Numbered from the stretch's first letter, positions 1-7,557 are shown. The stretch: 64,000 bases of DNA from Paenibacillus harenae DSM 16969 (GCF_000422465.1 NZ_KE383842.1:517845-581844); one strand, 5' to 3'. Numbers and translations are program-made. Notes: generated by a model from the letters alone, not told the origin.

Positions 1-120
1 AAGTTTTGTGTAGCTTTGCTTCCTGAATAGGGATCGCAACAAAACTGGCATCGGAAGCATACGCTAAGTTTTGTGCAGCTTTGGCAGCTGTTTCCCCTGA
101 AGGGTAGAATTTCCTTGGTA
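1..120. repeat. Diverged copy of the 66-bp palindromic repeat at the window edge
   Basis: A full unit starts near base 3 and a second, partial one near base 68, giving a 65-bp period. Shared words with the array at 1242-1386 are AGTTTTGTG, GATCGCAACAAAACT and GGCATCGGAAG. The AGTTTTGT and ACAAAACT ends of each unit are inverted, so a unit can form a stem. It may continue left of the window. Confidence 0.7.
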
Positions 121-270
121 GCCTCATAACGTTGCGCATCGGCCGAATGTTTCAGTGTAAAGCGGGCGGTGAACATTTTTTTTTGGCATGCTTGTCCTGC
201 AGCTGTCTGCGGGAATGTTCTGTGGTATAGTAGCTATAGAAAACTTTCAATTTTCGAGGAGGCAACGAAT

Positions 271-729
271 ATGTCTATAAGCAAAGCAAAGAAAGCCAGA
301 CAGAAGCTTGCCCGGCAAGGACGACCGGCGGCTGATCTGCTGCGCGGCAGCTGGCAGGGGATGCATCCCGTCACGAAGCGAACGCCTAGCCTGCAGGAGA
401 AGCAAGCAAAGCTGAATAGGAAGCACCGAAGGAATCACGCCTATACGAGCGATGATTCCTTTTTTATTTATAGGGGTCGCGAGACGGCTGTAGCGGTACT
501 GTTTAACGGAACGATCCGCGACAACATCGCTTACGGCCGAGGGAACAATACTGGCCGATCCTACGATCCTTATTCTCGGCGAGGCGGTGAGCAGCGTCGA
601 TACCCGGACGGAATCGCAAATCCAGAAGGCGATGGGGCTTCAGATGGAGGGCCGAACAAGCTTCGTCATCGCCCCGCTATCCAATCATACTCTAACAAAA
701 ACAGCCTAAACACGATATTCCGTGTTTAG
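271..729 (+). CDS. Small basic protein with read-through into an ABC-transporter relic
   Basis: The ATG at 271 follows a clear GAGGAGG at 255-261 and is preferred over an in-frame ATG at 169 that lacks a binding site. Residues 1 to about 65 are Lys/Arg-rich and low in hydrophobics, resembling short cytosolic proteins of unknown function in Paenibacillus. From about residue 77 the frame runs into DNA that encodes pieces of an ABC transporter ATPase, first in this frame ([13 protein letters not shown]) and then in a shifted one. The original stop was probably lost when this relic became joined, so the last 70-odd residues are likely non-native. Function unknown. Confidence 0.55.
   Translation: MSISKAKKARQKLARQGRPAADLLRGSWQGMHPVTKRTPSLQEKQAKLNRKHRRNHAYTSDDSFFIYRGRETAVAVLFNGTIRDNIAYGRGNNTGRSYDPYSRRGGEQRRYPDGIANPEGDGASDGGPNKLRHRPAIQSYSNKNSLNTIFRV
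499..702 (+). pseudogene. ABC exporter ATPase remnant, deleted and frameshifted
   Basis: At 499-540 the frame of the upstream gene reads [13 protein letters not shown], the segment just after the Q-loop of ABC exporter ATPases. From 545, one base out of frame, the DNA reads [19 protein letters not shown], then [11 protein letters not shown] and GRTSFVIA, which corresponds to the Walker B, D-loop and H-loop region. The intervening stretch with the LSGGQ signature (about 100 residues in intact family members) is missing, the Walker B acid motif is altered (GEAVSS for DEATSS) and the switch His region is degraded. It is a decayed fragment of one gene, not a functional transporter. Confidence 0.8.
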
Positions 730-734
730 GCTGT
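696..734 (-). terminator. Intrinsic terminator after the DUF350 gene
   Basis: A perfect 14-bp stem (701-714 with 721-734) encloses a 6-base loop. On the minus strand it is followed by a run of Ts (complement of CAAAAA at 695-700), so it ends leftward transcription from 820-1224. Confidence 0.8.
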
Positions 735-819
735 ACGAGATACATGACAGCAACGTGGGGAAGCCGCATCGGCTGCCATTACGGCGCTTATCATATGAGG
801 CGGGCAAACGCTTCTGATC

Positions 820-1224
820 TTACATCAGGAAGGTGCCGATAACGATCGATACGCCGATGATAATCGAGCGGAGCAGCTGGGCTACAGCCATATTGCCTTG
901 TGCGATTTGCTCGCATACTTTAAATCGCGGCGTCATGAAGTCGAAGACAACGTAGACCAGACACAAAATCACGATGCCGATCGCGGACCAAATGAGCATG
1001 GATACCCAGTCCTGCGAGCTGTACGAAACCATCGCGACGATGATGCAAAGCCCGAGCAGCTTGCTGCCCATGTACATGCCGGCTGCCTGGTTGCCCTTGT
1101 TAATTTGCTCGGAATCGTTGTATCGGGTTAATTTGCTAAATACGAAAGCGCCGACGCTCAAAATAACGAGCAGAATGACGAGACCGACAGCCACGTTTAC
1201 GGCGTTTTGAACATATTCATTCAT
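820..1224 (-). CDS. DUF350 (YjfL-type) membrane protein
   Basis: A 134-residue, very hydrophobic protein with four predicted membrane segments arranged as two similar halves, as in the DUF350/YjfL family, whose usual length it matches. The ATG follows AGGAGGAAC. Molecular function is unknown for the family. It lies downstream of the ATP-grasp gene at 1397-2710 and the K+ channel, an association also seen in the enterobacterial yjf locus (yjfL beside yjfC), which suggests a shared membrane or ion-related role. The 66-bp repeat array separates it from the ATP-grasp gene, so it may be transcribed separately or by read-through. Confidence 0.85.
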   Translation of the reverse strand: MNEYVQNAVNVAVGLVILLVILSVGAFVFSKLTRYNDSEQINKGNQAAGMYMGSKLLGLCIIVAMVSYSSQDWVSMLIWSAIGIVILCLVYVVFDFMTPRFKVCEQIAQGNMAVAQLLRSIIIGVSIVIGTFLM

Positions 1225-1241
1225 TTATGTTCCTCCTAAAA

Positions 1242-1386
1242 GTTTTGTGAAGCACAGCTTCCCGAATGAAGATCGCAACAAAACTTGGCATCGGAAGGAT
1301 CCGCTTTGTTTTGTGAAGCACAGCTTCCCGAATGAAGATCGCAACAAAACTTGGCATCGGAAGGATCCGCTTTGTTTTGTGAAGCT
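1242..1386. repeat. 66-bp tandem palindromic repeat, about 2.2 copies
   Basis: Units start at 1242, 1308 and 1374 (partial), an exact 66-bp period with virtually identical sequence. Each unit begins GTTTTGTGAAGC and contains GCAACAAAACT about 30 bases later. The AGTTTTGT/ACAAAACT arms and an inner ACAGCTTC/GAATGAAG pairing make each unit a potential hairpin. It sits between two genes of a likely operon and a diverged copy lies at 1-120. Confidence 0.9.
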
Positions 1387-1396
1387 CCATACAAGT

Positions 1397-2710
1397 CTAA
1401 TCGCGTATGGCTGCCGGGCAGTAGTAGGCCATGTCGCCGGTAATTTTGCCGCCGATGCGAGGGAGCAGGCCGGCGAAGCGGCCGCCGATAACGTAGGCCC
1501 CCGTCAGCAAGAAGCCGCGGTATAATCCGTTCTCCGTATGAACGCCGGTTTCTTCCATCGTGAAGCGCTGCTGGTAGATTTTCGGCTGCCTGGTGTAGTA
1601 TTGCTTCGTTTCGGCCGCTTCCTCTTCCCCCTCTTGATGGCCCCATTCTTCCGATTCCGCCGCGCCGTCTTCGCCGAAGAGCGTTGTGCCCTTGCCTTCG
1701 CGGCCCCAGTAGCTCTTGGCGACATAGGGAATATTCTGCCGGGTGAATACGGTATTCTCATAGTAAGTAGGCAGCAGATAGGTTTGAACGGCCTTAAGCT
1801 CCGCTCCGTCAAACAGCGGATGGCCAAGCACGTCGGACGACAGTTCATTGCGTTCGAACAGCGCCCAGATCAGCGCCATAAAGCCTTTGCTCTGCGTAAG
1901 AACGCTTTGCGCCGGATTGATGAGCGCCAGCTTGCCAAGCTCGACCAGCTCCATGAGCGCTTCGCCGACCGGCAAGCCGGTATCCGCATCGGCATCATGG
2001 ATTAAATATTCGAGCGGATAGAGACGGTACAGGATATCGATCCGTTCTCCGCCCGCGTAAAGCCCGTCGCCCTCCACGATTTCCAGCGTCTCGAGCGGGA
2101 CGAAGATAGCCCTAAAGCCGAGTTCCTGAATAACCTCCATAATATATTCGGTATTGCACTTGTCCTCGATATGCCAATCATAGCAGGCGCAAGCGATCGT
2201 TCCGGTGTAGCCGTTGTTCCGGTAATGCCCGATAAGCTCCGCAAAAGCATTCTTCATCGCTTCACGCATCCCTTCAGAGGCGGAACGGAGGCCGGTATAA
2301 CGGCTCACGACCGCGTTACCGAGAAAGGCCGTCTCCGGGATGCCGGTCGGCGTGTCGGTATTATTCTCGATACATTTGATCCCGTGTTCCGTTACGATCC
2401 AGTCCTGTCTGGATATGCCGTGATACGGCGTTTCGAAACGCGCGGCCGGCAGCAGAGAGGGATGGACGCCCAACCGTTTGATTAGGAAAGAATCCGGCAA
2501 ATGCTGCTGGGCGAACCGGAGCGCTTTCCAATAGATGCGGTCAACCTGCACGGAGGCGGTCCGGAGCTCTCCGTACTCCGCCGCGCTGTAAAGCGCGACG
2601 GACGGAAGACAGTACTGCTTGCCGTACATCCTGTGATATGGAATACGCAGCGCAAGCTCGCCCTGAAACAGCTCCTCATGAGCGACGGATAGCGGGATAA
2701 CGCGCTGCAT
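1397..2710 (-). CDS. Glutathionylspermidine-synthase-like ATP-grasp ligase (YjfC type)
   Basis: A 437-residue protein of the glutathionylspermidine synthase family, an ATP-grasp amide ligase without the amidase domain of E. coli Gsp. Recognisable are the pre-ATP-grasp part with ENNTDTPTGIPE and a C-terminal ATP-binding section with KSYWGREGKGT. I start it at 2710, where GGAGGG lies 8-9 bases upstream; a longer in-frame reading to 2875 would overlap the previous gene and has no such site. It starts 4 bases after the lipoprotein-like gene, indicating translational coupling. Substrates of the YjfC branch are unknown; peptide-tag or polyamine conjugation has been suggested for relatives. Confidence 0.85.
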   Translation of the reverse strand: MQRVIPLSVAHEELFQGELALRIPYHRMYGKQYCLPSVALYSAAEYGELRTASVQVDRIYWKALRFAQQHLPDSFLIKRLGVHPSLLPAARFETPYHGISRQDWIVTEHGIKCIENNTDTPTGIPETAFLGNAVVSRYTGLRSASEGMREAMKNAFAELIGHYRNNGYTGTIACACYDWHIEDKCNTEYIMEVIQELGFRAIFVPLETLEIVEGDGLYAGGERIDILYRLYPLEYLIHDADADTGLPVGEALMELVELGKLALINPAQSVLTQSKGFMALIWALFERNELSSDVLGHPLFDGAELKAVQTYLLPTYYENTVFTRQNIPYVAKSYWGREGKGTTLFGEDGAAESEEWGHQEGEEEAAETKQYYTRQPKIYQQRFTMEETGVHTENGLYRGFLLTGAYVIGGRFAGLLPRIGGKITGDMAYYCPAAIRD

Positions 2711-2714
2711 GCGC

Positions 2715-3026
2715 TTACCCTCCGCTGCTGCTGATCCCCGAGCTGCCAAAGCCCTTGGAGGAGCTGGAACCGGATTTGTAGCCCGGCGATTTTTTGTAGG
2801 TTTTGCCATTGGATATATAAGTGCGGGAGCCGTCATCGTCACAATATCCGTTGCTGTCATAATCGTCGCATTCATTGCCGTACGCGCTCGTATTGCAGCC
2901 GCTCAAGGCGACCGGAACGGTCAGCATTAAGGCGAAGGCCAGCGCCTTCTGGCCGCCGGACCGCAATTTGGCGCTCGCTGGCGGCCTGATGCCCGCTGCT
3001 TGCCGTTCTGGATGTTTATTCTGCAT
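2715..3026 (-). CDS. Small secreted lipoprotein-like protein, Ser/Gly-rich tail
   Basis: 103 residues. After a basic N-terminus a hydrophobic stretch at about 29-41 ends in LSGC, a lipobox-like sequence with Cys at about 44, so export and lipidation are plausible although the N-region is unusually long. The mature part carries a Cys/Asp cluster (ECDDYDSNGYCDDDG) and a Ser/Gly/Lys tail. Similar short exported proteins accompany YjfC-type ligases in Firmicutes as far as I recall. The gene is packed between the 160-residue unknown gene, which ends exactly at its start, and the ligase. It might be the ligase's substrate or partner; this is inference. Confidence 0.7.
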   Translation of the reverse strand: MQNKHPERQAAGIRPPASAKLRSGGQKALAFALMLTVPVALSGCNTSAYGNECDDYDSNGYCDDDGSRTYISNGKTYKKSPGYKSGSSSSKGFGSSGISSSGG

Positions 3027-3509
3027 TTACTGGTCTGCTCCTTTCAAAAAGACGACGATCTTGCTGCGGTCCATATCATAAATCGTATAAATGGTTTCAT
3101 AGGCACGCTCCTGGCTGACAATGTAGTGATCGAGCAGCAGCTGCGCGAATGCAAGCGGACTCTCCGGCGATGGCTGCCCCAGCGTGCACGGATTAAAACG
3201 GTAACCGTTCCAAAGCAAAAATTCCGCCTCCATGCGGGGCGAGACGGTGCAATACTCGTGAAGGGCCGCGCTTATGGCCTGCCCGTATACGGCATCGTCA
3301 TCCTCTTTGAACGGCTTCACATAAACATGATGGCGCGTGCCGTCCTCGCATTCGTTCGCCGTATGCTCGTATAAACGGTTGCGATAAGCGGTCGCATTAA
3401 CCAGCTTTCGGACAAAAACATCATGGCAGGATACCTGGGCCTCCGCGACCGTTCGCACAACGCGCCGGTCTTGCTCGGACCATTCCAAATAGGTTAGCGG
3501 AAAATCCAC
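3027..3509 (-). CDS. Unknown cytosolic protein of the YjfC-type cluster
   Basis: 160 residues, no signal peptide or membrane segment, mixed alpha/beta composition with many aromatics. It begins with GTG six bases after the channel gene and stops directly against the next gene, so it is a middle gene of the operon. I do not recognise the family. A remote relation to DUF2491 (YjfK) would fit the neighbourhood, but I could not align it by eye. Confidence 0.7.
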   Translation of the reverse strand: MDFPLTYLEWSEQDRRVVRTVAEAQVSCHDVFVRKLVNATAYRNRLYEHTANECEDGTRHHVYVKPFKEDDDAVYGQAISAALHEYCTVSPRMEAEFLLWNGYRFNPCTLGQPSPESPLAFAQLLLDHYIVSQERAYETIYTIYDMDRSKIVVFLKGADQ

Positions 3510-3515
3510 CTTTGT

Positions 3516-4544
3516 CTACCGCCTTTCTGCTCGGATCTTTGTTATCGTCTCATCATCGGAAATGACGAATAAGCGGGCGTTGGAAGGGAGCTGCTCCTCC
3601 AGCCTGCGGTTGATGCCCATATCGCTGCGGTCCGCGATAAGCGTAGCTCCTTGGCGCAGCAAAGAATGAAAGGCGTCGCCGTAGGTTTTCCATGCCGGGT
3701 CGACCGGCGCTTCAAATACGTCTTCGCCGTACTTCCTGCTGAGCAGCTGGGTGAACAGATCGATGCTGCCCTCCTTGAGCGCGGAACGGACCGCGAGCCT
3801 CGACACCGCATCATGCGATAAAATAAAATCATTTACTTGTACGTGGCGGAAATTGAGAATATGCTTCTCCAGCACGATTTCGACCGTTGTATGGACATTC
3901 GGAGCCGCCTGCTCAATGCTCGAGGAGATGAGCAGGGATTTGCCGTCAATGAGCGAAGGATCGTCAATCCGGGGGTCGGCAAAAATGATGGCCGAACGGG
4001 CTTTATGAATGCCTGCCATCTTCAGCGTCTCGGCCGACGAGGGATCGCCGCTGATGAAATGAACCCGGGGCTGGTCATAAGGATGCTTGTCGCATCCATC
4101 AATAATGATGACGGTTGCATCCGGGTCAGACACAAGCAGCTCTTCAACCGCAAGCTGCGCTTTTTTGCTCCAATTGATAACGATAATATGGTCCTGTCCT
4201 TGGAACCTCAACTTTCCACCCTCCCTTCTTCGCTGCACCTCCGCCAAGGAATCGATGATTCTGCCGATCAATAGGCTGAGCAGGCCGATTCCGAATATGT
4301 ACAGAAGCATGGCAAGCACTTTTCCGGGGACCGTCACCGGATAAAAATCGCCGTACCCGACCGTCGCGACAGTCGTCATCACCCACCAAAACGCGTTAAA
4401 CCAGCTGCCGAACGTATCCGGCTCCAGCAGGAAGCCCAGCGTCGAGCTTACGAGCACGAGCAGCAGCGTGAGCAGTAAAATGGAATAATGTTTTAACCGA
4501 AACAACTTAATTACGAGTTTCAAAAATAACGGCATGACGCTCAC
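3516..4544 (-). CDS. Potassium channel with TrkA-N/RCK-like domain (YugO type)
   Basis: 342 residues. Two membrane helices (about 20-40 and 75-95) flank a pore loop with the K+ selectivity filter TVGYGD at 61-66. The cytosolic part from about 118 begins DHIIVINW and resembles a Rossmann-like TrkA-N/RCK regulatory domain, though the usual GxGxxG is degenerate. This is the architecture of B. subtilis YugO and MthK-like channels. It heads the minus-strand cluster with the ATP-grasp ligase and DUF350, linking K+ flux to that system. A promoter should lie in 4545-4725, which it shares with the divergent holin-like gene. Confidence 0.9.
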   Translation of the reverse strand: MSVMPLFLKLVIKLFRLKHYSILLLTLLLVLVSSTLGFLLEPDTFGSWFNAFWWVMTTVATVGYGDFYPVTVPGKVLAMLLYIFGIGLLSLLIGRIIDSLAEVQRRREGGKLRFQGQDHIIVINWSKKAQLAVEELLVSDPDATVIIIDGCDKHPYDQPRVHFISGDPSSAETLKMAGIHKARSAIIFADPRIDDPSLIDGKSLLISSSIEQAAPNVHTTVEIVLEKHILNFRHVQVNDFILSHDAVSRLAVRSALKEGSIDLFTQLLSRKYGEDVFEAPVDPAWKTYGDAFHSLLRQGATLIADRSDMGINRRLEEQLPSNARLFVISDDETITKIRAERR

Positions 4545-4725
4545 CTCTATCGGAAGCTTACTTTATATACCTTACATCCTATCCAGGAATTTTCCAATAG
4601 TAAAATAAATGCAAACCGTTATGAGATTCATAGAATAGAGGAACTTTCATAGGTAAGTGGACGAACAACCACTGCTCCGGCTGCATATATTATCCTATAT
4701 TTCAACGAAAGAGAGGTGGCGAATA

Positions 4726-5121
4726 ATGACGTTGGTTTGGCTTTGCTCAGTCAGCGGTTTGGTCGGATCGGTCATTACCTTTGCTTTCGGAAGCTGGATG
4801 GAGTCTCTTACCCTGTTGCTGGTAACGATGGGAATCGATTATATTACGGGTGTTGCCGCTTCTATCCGGGAGGGGAAGGGCCTGAATTCCGTGTTCGGCG
4901 CATGGGGATTAGCGCGCAAAGGCTTGACGCTCCTCGTTATTTTACTGGCACATCGTATTGATATTCTGCTCGAGACAAATACGATTACGATGGGAGCCGC
5001 TATTTATTTTTATATTGCGAATGAGCTTATCTCGATTACAGAAAATTACGGCCGGATCGGGCTGCCTATGCCGGAGCGGCTCCGGAAGCTGATTGAGGTT
5101 CTTAAGGATAAGCAGCAGTAG
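4726..5121 (+). CDS. Phage holin family protein (TcdE/holin_4 type)
   Basis: 131 residues with three to four hydrophobic segments and the family pattern MGIDYITGVAASIREGKGLNS followed by GLARKGLTLLVIL. Such holin-like proteins occur both in phages and as lone chromosomal genes in Firmicutes. No other phage gene is nearby, so this is probably a domesticated or stand-alone copy. The ATG at 4726 follows GAGAGGTGG; a longer reading from 4657 lacks a binding site. Confidence 0.8.
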   Translation: MTLVWLCSVSGLVGSVITFAFGSWMESLTLLLVTMGIDYITGVAASIREGKGLNSVFGAWGLARKGLTLLVILLAHRIDILLETNTITMGAAIYFYIANELISITENYGRIGLPMPERLRKLIEVLKDKQQ

Positions 5122-5143
5122 TTTCGCGCTTGACGAATTTTAC

Positions 5144-5173
5144 TTGCATGAAACCGCCGCTTCTCGTTATAAT
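5144..5173 (+). promoter_or_regulatory. SigA-type promoter of the gene at 5206
   Basis: A -35 TTGCAT (5144-5149) and a perfect -10 TATAAT (5168-5173) are 18 bp apart. The -10 box abuts the LexA-like palindrome. Confidence 0.75.
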
Positions 5174-5174
5174 A

Positions 5175-5188
5175 AGAACAGATGTTCT
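5175..5188. promoter_or_regulatory. LexA/SOS-box-like palindrome
   Basis: AGAACAGATGTTCT fits the Bacillus SOS box CGAACRNRYGTTYC at 12 of 14 positions, with the GAAC-N4-GTTC core intact. It lies one base after the -10 box, where a bound repressor would block transcription. Confidence 0.6.
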
Positions 5189-5205
5189 GGTTTGGAGGGG
5201 TGGCA

Positions 5206-5607
5206 ATGGCCGCTAAAGAGGAAGAAGTCCGCGGCTCGGTGAAGACGGCTCCGCATCCGCCGGTACAGACCGAGGATGAGCTGGAGCTTGTAAAGCGTTT
5301 TGTGCTGCTTGGTATTGTCATGCGTATTCTGGACCACGATATACGCGTGATCGGCACGTCGGCCATTAAGCTTCCAAGGTTTTATGAGTCGATGCTGCGC
5401 GGCATACAGGACCGGGTGCTCCTGGATTTGGCTGCGATCCGGAGGCAGTTTCGCATGACGGGCATTAAAGTGTACGAAGAGAAGCGGGAGCCGGACGGAT
5501 TGCACGCCGGGTACGTATGCCGCGGGTACCATCATCGCTTTTTTATGCTCTGGGGCTTCGTGAAGGCGGAATCGGAGCGCGTGCTGAAGCAATATTTGTC
5601 CGGATAG
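5206..5607 (+). CDS. Unknown protein, possibly damage-inducible
   Basis: 133 residues, start chosen at 5206 behind GGAGGGG. The protein is soluble and mostly helical, rich in Arg and Glu, with no catalytic motif I recognise. Homologues seem confined to Paenibacillaceae in my memory. Its promoter carries a LexA-like box, so induction during DNA damage is the main clue. It is monocistronic between the holin-like gene and the cupredoxin. Confidence 0.65.
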   Translation: MAAKEEEVRGSVKTAPHPPVQTEDELELVKRFVLLGIVMRILDHDIRVIGTSAIKLPRFYESMLRGIQDRVLLDLAAIRRQFRMTGIKVYEEKREPDGLHAGYVCRGYHHRFFMLWGFVKAESERVLKQYLSG

Positions 5608-5672
5608 TTACGAATTTGTTCATGGTTTTGTCATAAAAACAAAAAAACTTTTCCTCTTTCCGCAGTTTAAGG

Positions 5673-5702
5673 TTGAGAACTTCGGACGATCTTATGTAAT
5701 AT
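5673..5702 (+). promoter_or_regulatory. Probable promoter of the cupredoxin gene
   Basis: TTGAGA (5673-5678) and TAATAT (5697-5702) are separated by 18 bp, about 40 bp before the start codon. Confidence 0.5.
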
Positions 5703-5742
5703 AAGAGGTAGACATTATGATCGCAAAGGGGAGCACATAGCA

Positions 5743-6132
5743 ATGCACAAGTGGATTATGTTTGTTTTGTTTACGGCGGCGTCGTTGCTGGGCGTATATT
5801 TGCTCACATTCGCCCTTCCTGCCAAACCGGTTGACGAGTCTGCCTCGCTGCCAGAGGGCATGGTTCTAATGAAGGTCGTAGCATCGAATGATTTTGTGTT
5901 TGACCAACCGGTATACACGGCCAAAGTTGGGGACAAGGTGAGATTGAAGCTTTCGAATAAAAGCGGTATACACGGCATTCACATTGATGAGCTTCAAGTA
6001 GCTCTTGATAATGATCACCCGGAAATGGATTTGGAATTTACGGAGCCGGGCGAATATCGTATCTATTGTTCAATACCATGCGGACAAGGACATACCACTA
6101 TGGAGTCCAAGCTGGTCGTTGAAGCGGCATAA
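5743..6132 (+). CDS. Membrane-anchored CuA-type cupredoxin (cytochrome oxidase subunit II-like)
   Basis: 129 residues: an N-terminal membrane anchor (about 5-25) and a cupredoxin domain. The C-terminal copper loop reads CSIPCGQGHTTM, i.e. C-x3-C-x3-H-x2-M, with an upstream His in GIHGIHID, which together give the ligand set of a binuclear CuA site. It lacks the two-helix hairpin of real CoxB and no oxidase subunit is nearby. Likely roles are copper delivery to CuA or an electron carrier on the outer membrane face. ATG follows AAAGGGGAG. Confidence 0.85.
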   Translation: MHKWIMFVLFTAASLLGVYLLTFALPAKPVDESASLPEGMVLMKVVASNDFVFDQPVYTAKVGDKVRLKLSNKSGIHGIHIDELQVALDNDHPEMDLEFTEPGEYRIYCSIPCGQGHTTMESKLVVEAA

Positions 6133-6160
6133 GCCAGCGAATGCGAACCGCGGATAAAGC

Positions 6161-6184
6161 AAAGGAGCCGAAAGGCTCCTTTTT
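6161..6184 (+). terminator. Intrinsic terminator after the cupredoxin gene
   Basis: AAAGGAGCC (6161-6169) pairs with GGCTCCTTT (6174-6182) around a GAAA tetraloop, followed by Ts. Confidence 0.85.
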
Positions 6185-6224
6185 GTTAAAATTATAAGAC
6201 TTTACAAGCTTATTTTTACCGCCT

Positions 6225-6491
6225 CTAGCGCGCCGGACGGCGATGACGGTCGCGATCGCGCCCGCGGGCAATCAGCATATCGGCAATAAAGCCGAGCAGC
6301 GCCCATGTTATGATCGTAAGGGCATACATAAGCAGGACGCTTACCTCATGCACATCGACGAACATATCAACGATCCATGTTGGCACGCTGAGCATGAAGA
6401 AAACAAGGTTATGCGGGTCATAGCCGGTGTAATTATACAAGCAGACGGCAGCTCCGATTATGGTGGCTGCAATGGTAACGGGATAGCGCAT
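6225..6491 (-). CDS. Small membrane protein, unknown
   Basis: 88 residues with three hydrophobic segments and a short Arg-rich C-terminus (RGRDRDRHRRPAR). ATG is preceded by GAAGGAG. No family recognised. It is convergent with the cupredoxin gene. Confidence 0.65.
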   Translation of the reverse strand: MRYPVTIAATIIGAAVCLYNYTGYDPHNLVFFMLSVPTWIVDMFVDVHEVSVLLMYALTIITWALLGFIADMLIARGRDRDRHRRPAR

Positions 6492-6603
6492 AACGTACCG
6501 TACTCCTTCACGTAAAAGATTGCCGTAATGCGACTGCTTAGGTTATTATGTGTCGAAAGGACGAAACTCATGCGATCCATTCATATTCAAGGGAGGAACG
6601 ATA

Positions 6604-6891
6604 ATGATTACGCATATTGTTTGTTTTAAATTAAAGGACGGCAGCGCCGAGAGCGTTGCGCGCACCGCGCAGGTGCTGCGGGATATGGAAGGCAAGATCG
6701 AAGAGCTGAAATCGATCGAGGTTGGGATCGACGTGCTTCATTCCGACCGTTCCTACGATATTGCTTTAATTACGAAGTTCGATTCGATGGAGGCTTTGAA
6801 CGCTTACCAGGTGCATCCGGTTCATAAGAAGGTTATCGAGCATATGGCTCAGGTTCGCGAAGCGTCGGTAGCTGTCGATTTCGAAAGCTGA
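6604..6891 (+). CDS. Dabb (stress-responsive A/B barrel) family protein
   Basis: 95 residues matching the Dabb fold: it opens ITHIVCFKLK, has the central DIALITKFDSMEAL strand-helix and ends YQVHPVHKKV. Members form dimeric ferredoxin-like barrels; most have unknown substrates, some are cyclases or stress proteins. ATG at 6604 follows GGGAGG. It is first in a run with the small membrane protein and the DUF86 gene. Confidence 0.85.
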   Translation: MITHIVCFKLKDGSAESVARTAQVLRDMEGKIEELKSIEVGIDVLHSDRSYDIALITKFDSMEALNAYQVHPVHKKVIEHMAQVREASVAVDFES

Positions 6892-6909
6892 GAGGCAGGT
6901 TGACGTTTC

Positions 6910-7026
6910 ATGAGCGACATGAGAGACGTATATGAGATTTTGACTTATCTGCTCGTTATTATTATTAGCAGTATTGTTATGGTGGCATGGCTGAAACGAA
7001 AAGCTAAAAAAAAGAAGCAAGGCTGA
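6910..7026 (+). CDS. 38-residue single-pass membrane peptide
   Basis: The frame encodes an acidic N-terminus, one hydrophobic helix (about 11-28) and a strongly basic tail (KRKAKKKKQG), a typical bitopic small membrane protein with the tail inside. It sits 18 bases after the Dabb gene and 17 before the DUF86 gene. A GAGGCAGG lies about 9 bases upstream. Confidence 0.55.
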   Translation: MSDMRDVYEILTYLLVIIISSIVMVAWLKRKAKKKKQG

Positions 7027-7043
7027 AAGCGGGCGACTGATGG

Positions 7044-7463
7044 ATGTATTATGTGAATCGCGAACAAATAGCCGTAAGGCTGGAGACGCTGCCGGCGATC
7101 GCCGCCGCGCTGCAATCGCTTGCGGACAACTGGCAGGGCAGCATGCTGGAGGGATTGGCGCAGGAAAGAGCGCTTCATCTCTCGATCGAAACGATTACCG
7201 ATGTCGGAAGCTTTCTCATTGACGGATTTATTATGAGGGATGCGAGCAGCTATGAGGATATTATTGAAATTACGGGCGAGGAAGGCGTTTTTCCGGGGAA
7301 TATGCTGGTTACGCTAACGGAGCTCGTCAAGCTTCGCAAGCCGCTTGTTCAAGATTATTATTCATGGTCAAGAAGCGAGCTTCATCCTCTGACGGAGAAG
7401 CTGACGGCCGTGCTGCCGGCCTTCAGGCAGGCGGTTCTGGATTATCTTTCGCGCGAGCTGTAG
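7044..7463 (+). CDS. DUF86/HepT-like protein (YutE type)
   Basis: 139 residues, all-helical, resembling YutE: MYYVNREQI start, the VGSFLIDGFIMRDASSYEDI segment and the ending YLSREL. DUF86 proteins share the HEPN fold of HepT; the HEPN RNase motif Rx4-6H is not clearly visible (RDASSYED instead), so RNase activity is doubtful. No MNT nucleotidyltransferase gene lies beside it, unlike toxin-antitoxin HepT loci. Confidence 0.8.
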   Translation: MYYVNREQIAVRLETLPAIAAALQSLADNWQGSMLEGLAQERALHLSIETITDVGSFLIDGFIMRDASSYEDIIEITGEEGVFPGNMLVTLTELVKLRKPLVQDYYSWSRSELHPLTEKLTAVLPAFRQAVLDYLSREL

Positions 7464-7496
7464 GCCGGTTCCCAAGCTTTTTCCGTTCGGGCTTGA

Positions 7497-7525
7497 TTTA
7501 CGAAAATGACAAAATACGTTACAAT
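7497..7525 (+). promoter_or_regulatory. Probable promoter of the SufR-like regulator
   Basis: TTTACG (7497-7502) and TACAAT (7520-7525) with a 17-bp spacer, about 30 bp before the TTG start. Confidence 0.5.
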
Positions 7526-7557
7526 GACGCTATCAAGCCTGCAAGGGTGGTGAAGGG

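Noticed and set aside
4726-5121. Prophage region suggested by the holin-like gene
   Set aside because: No other phage gene, integrase or attachment site lies around it.
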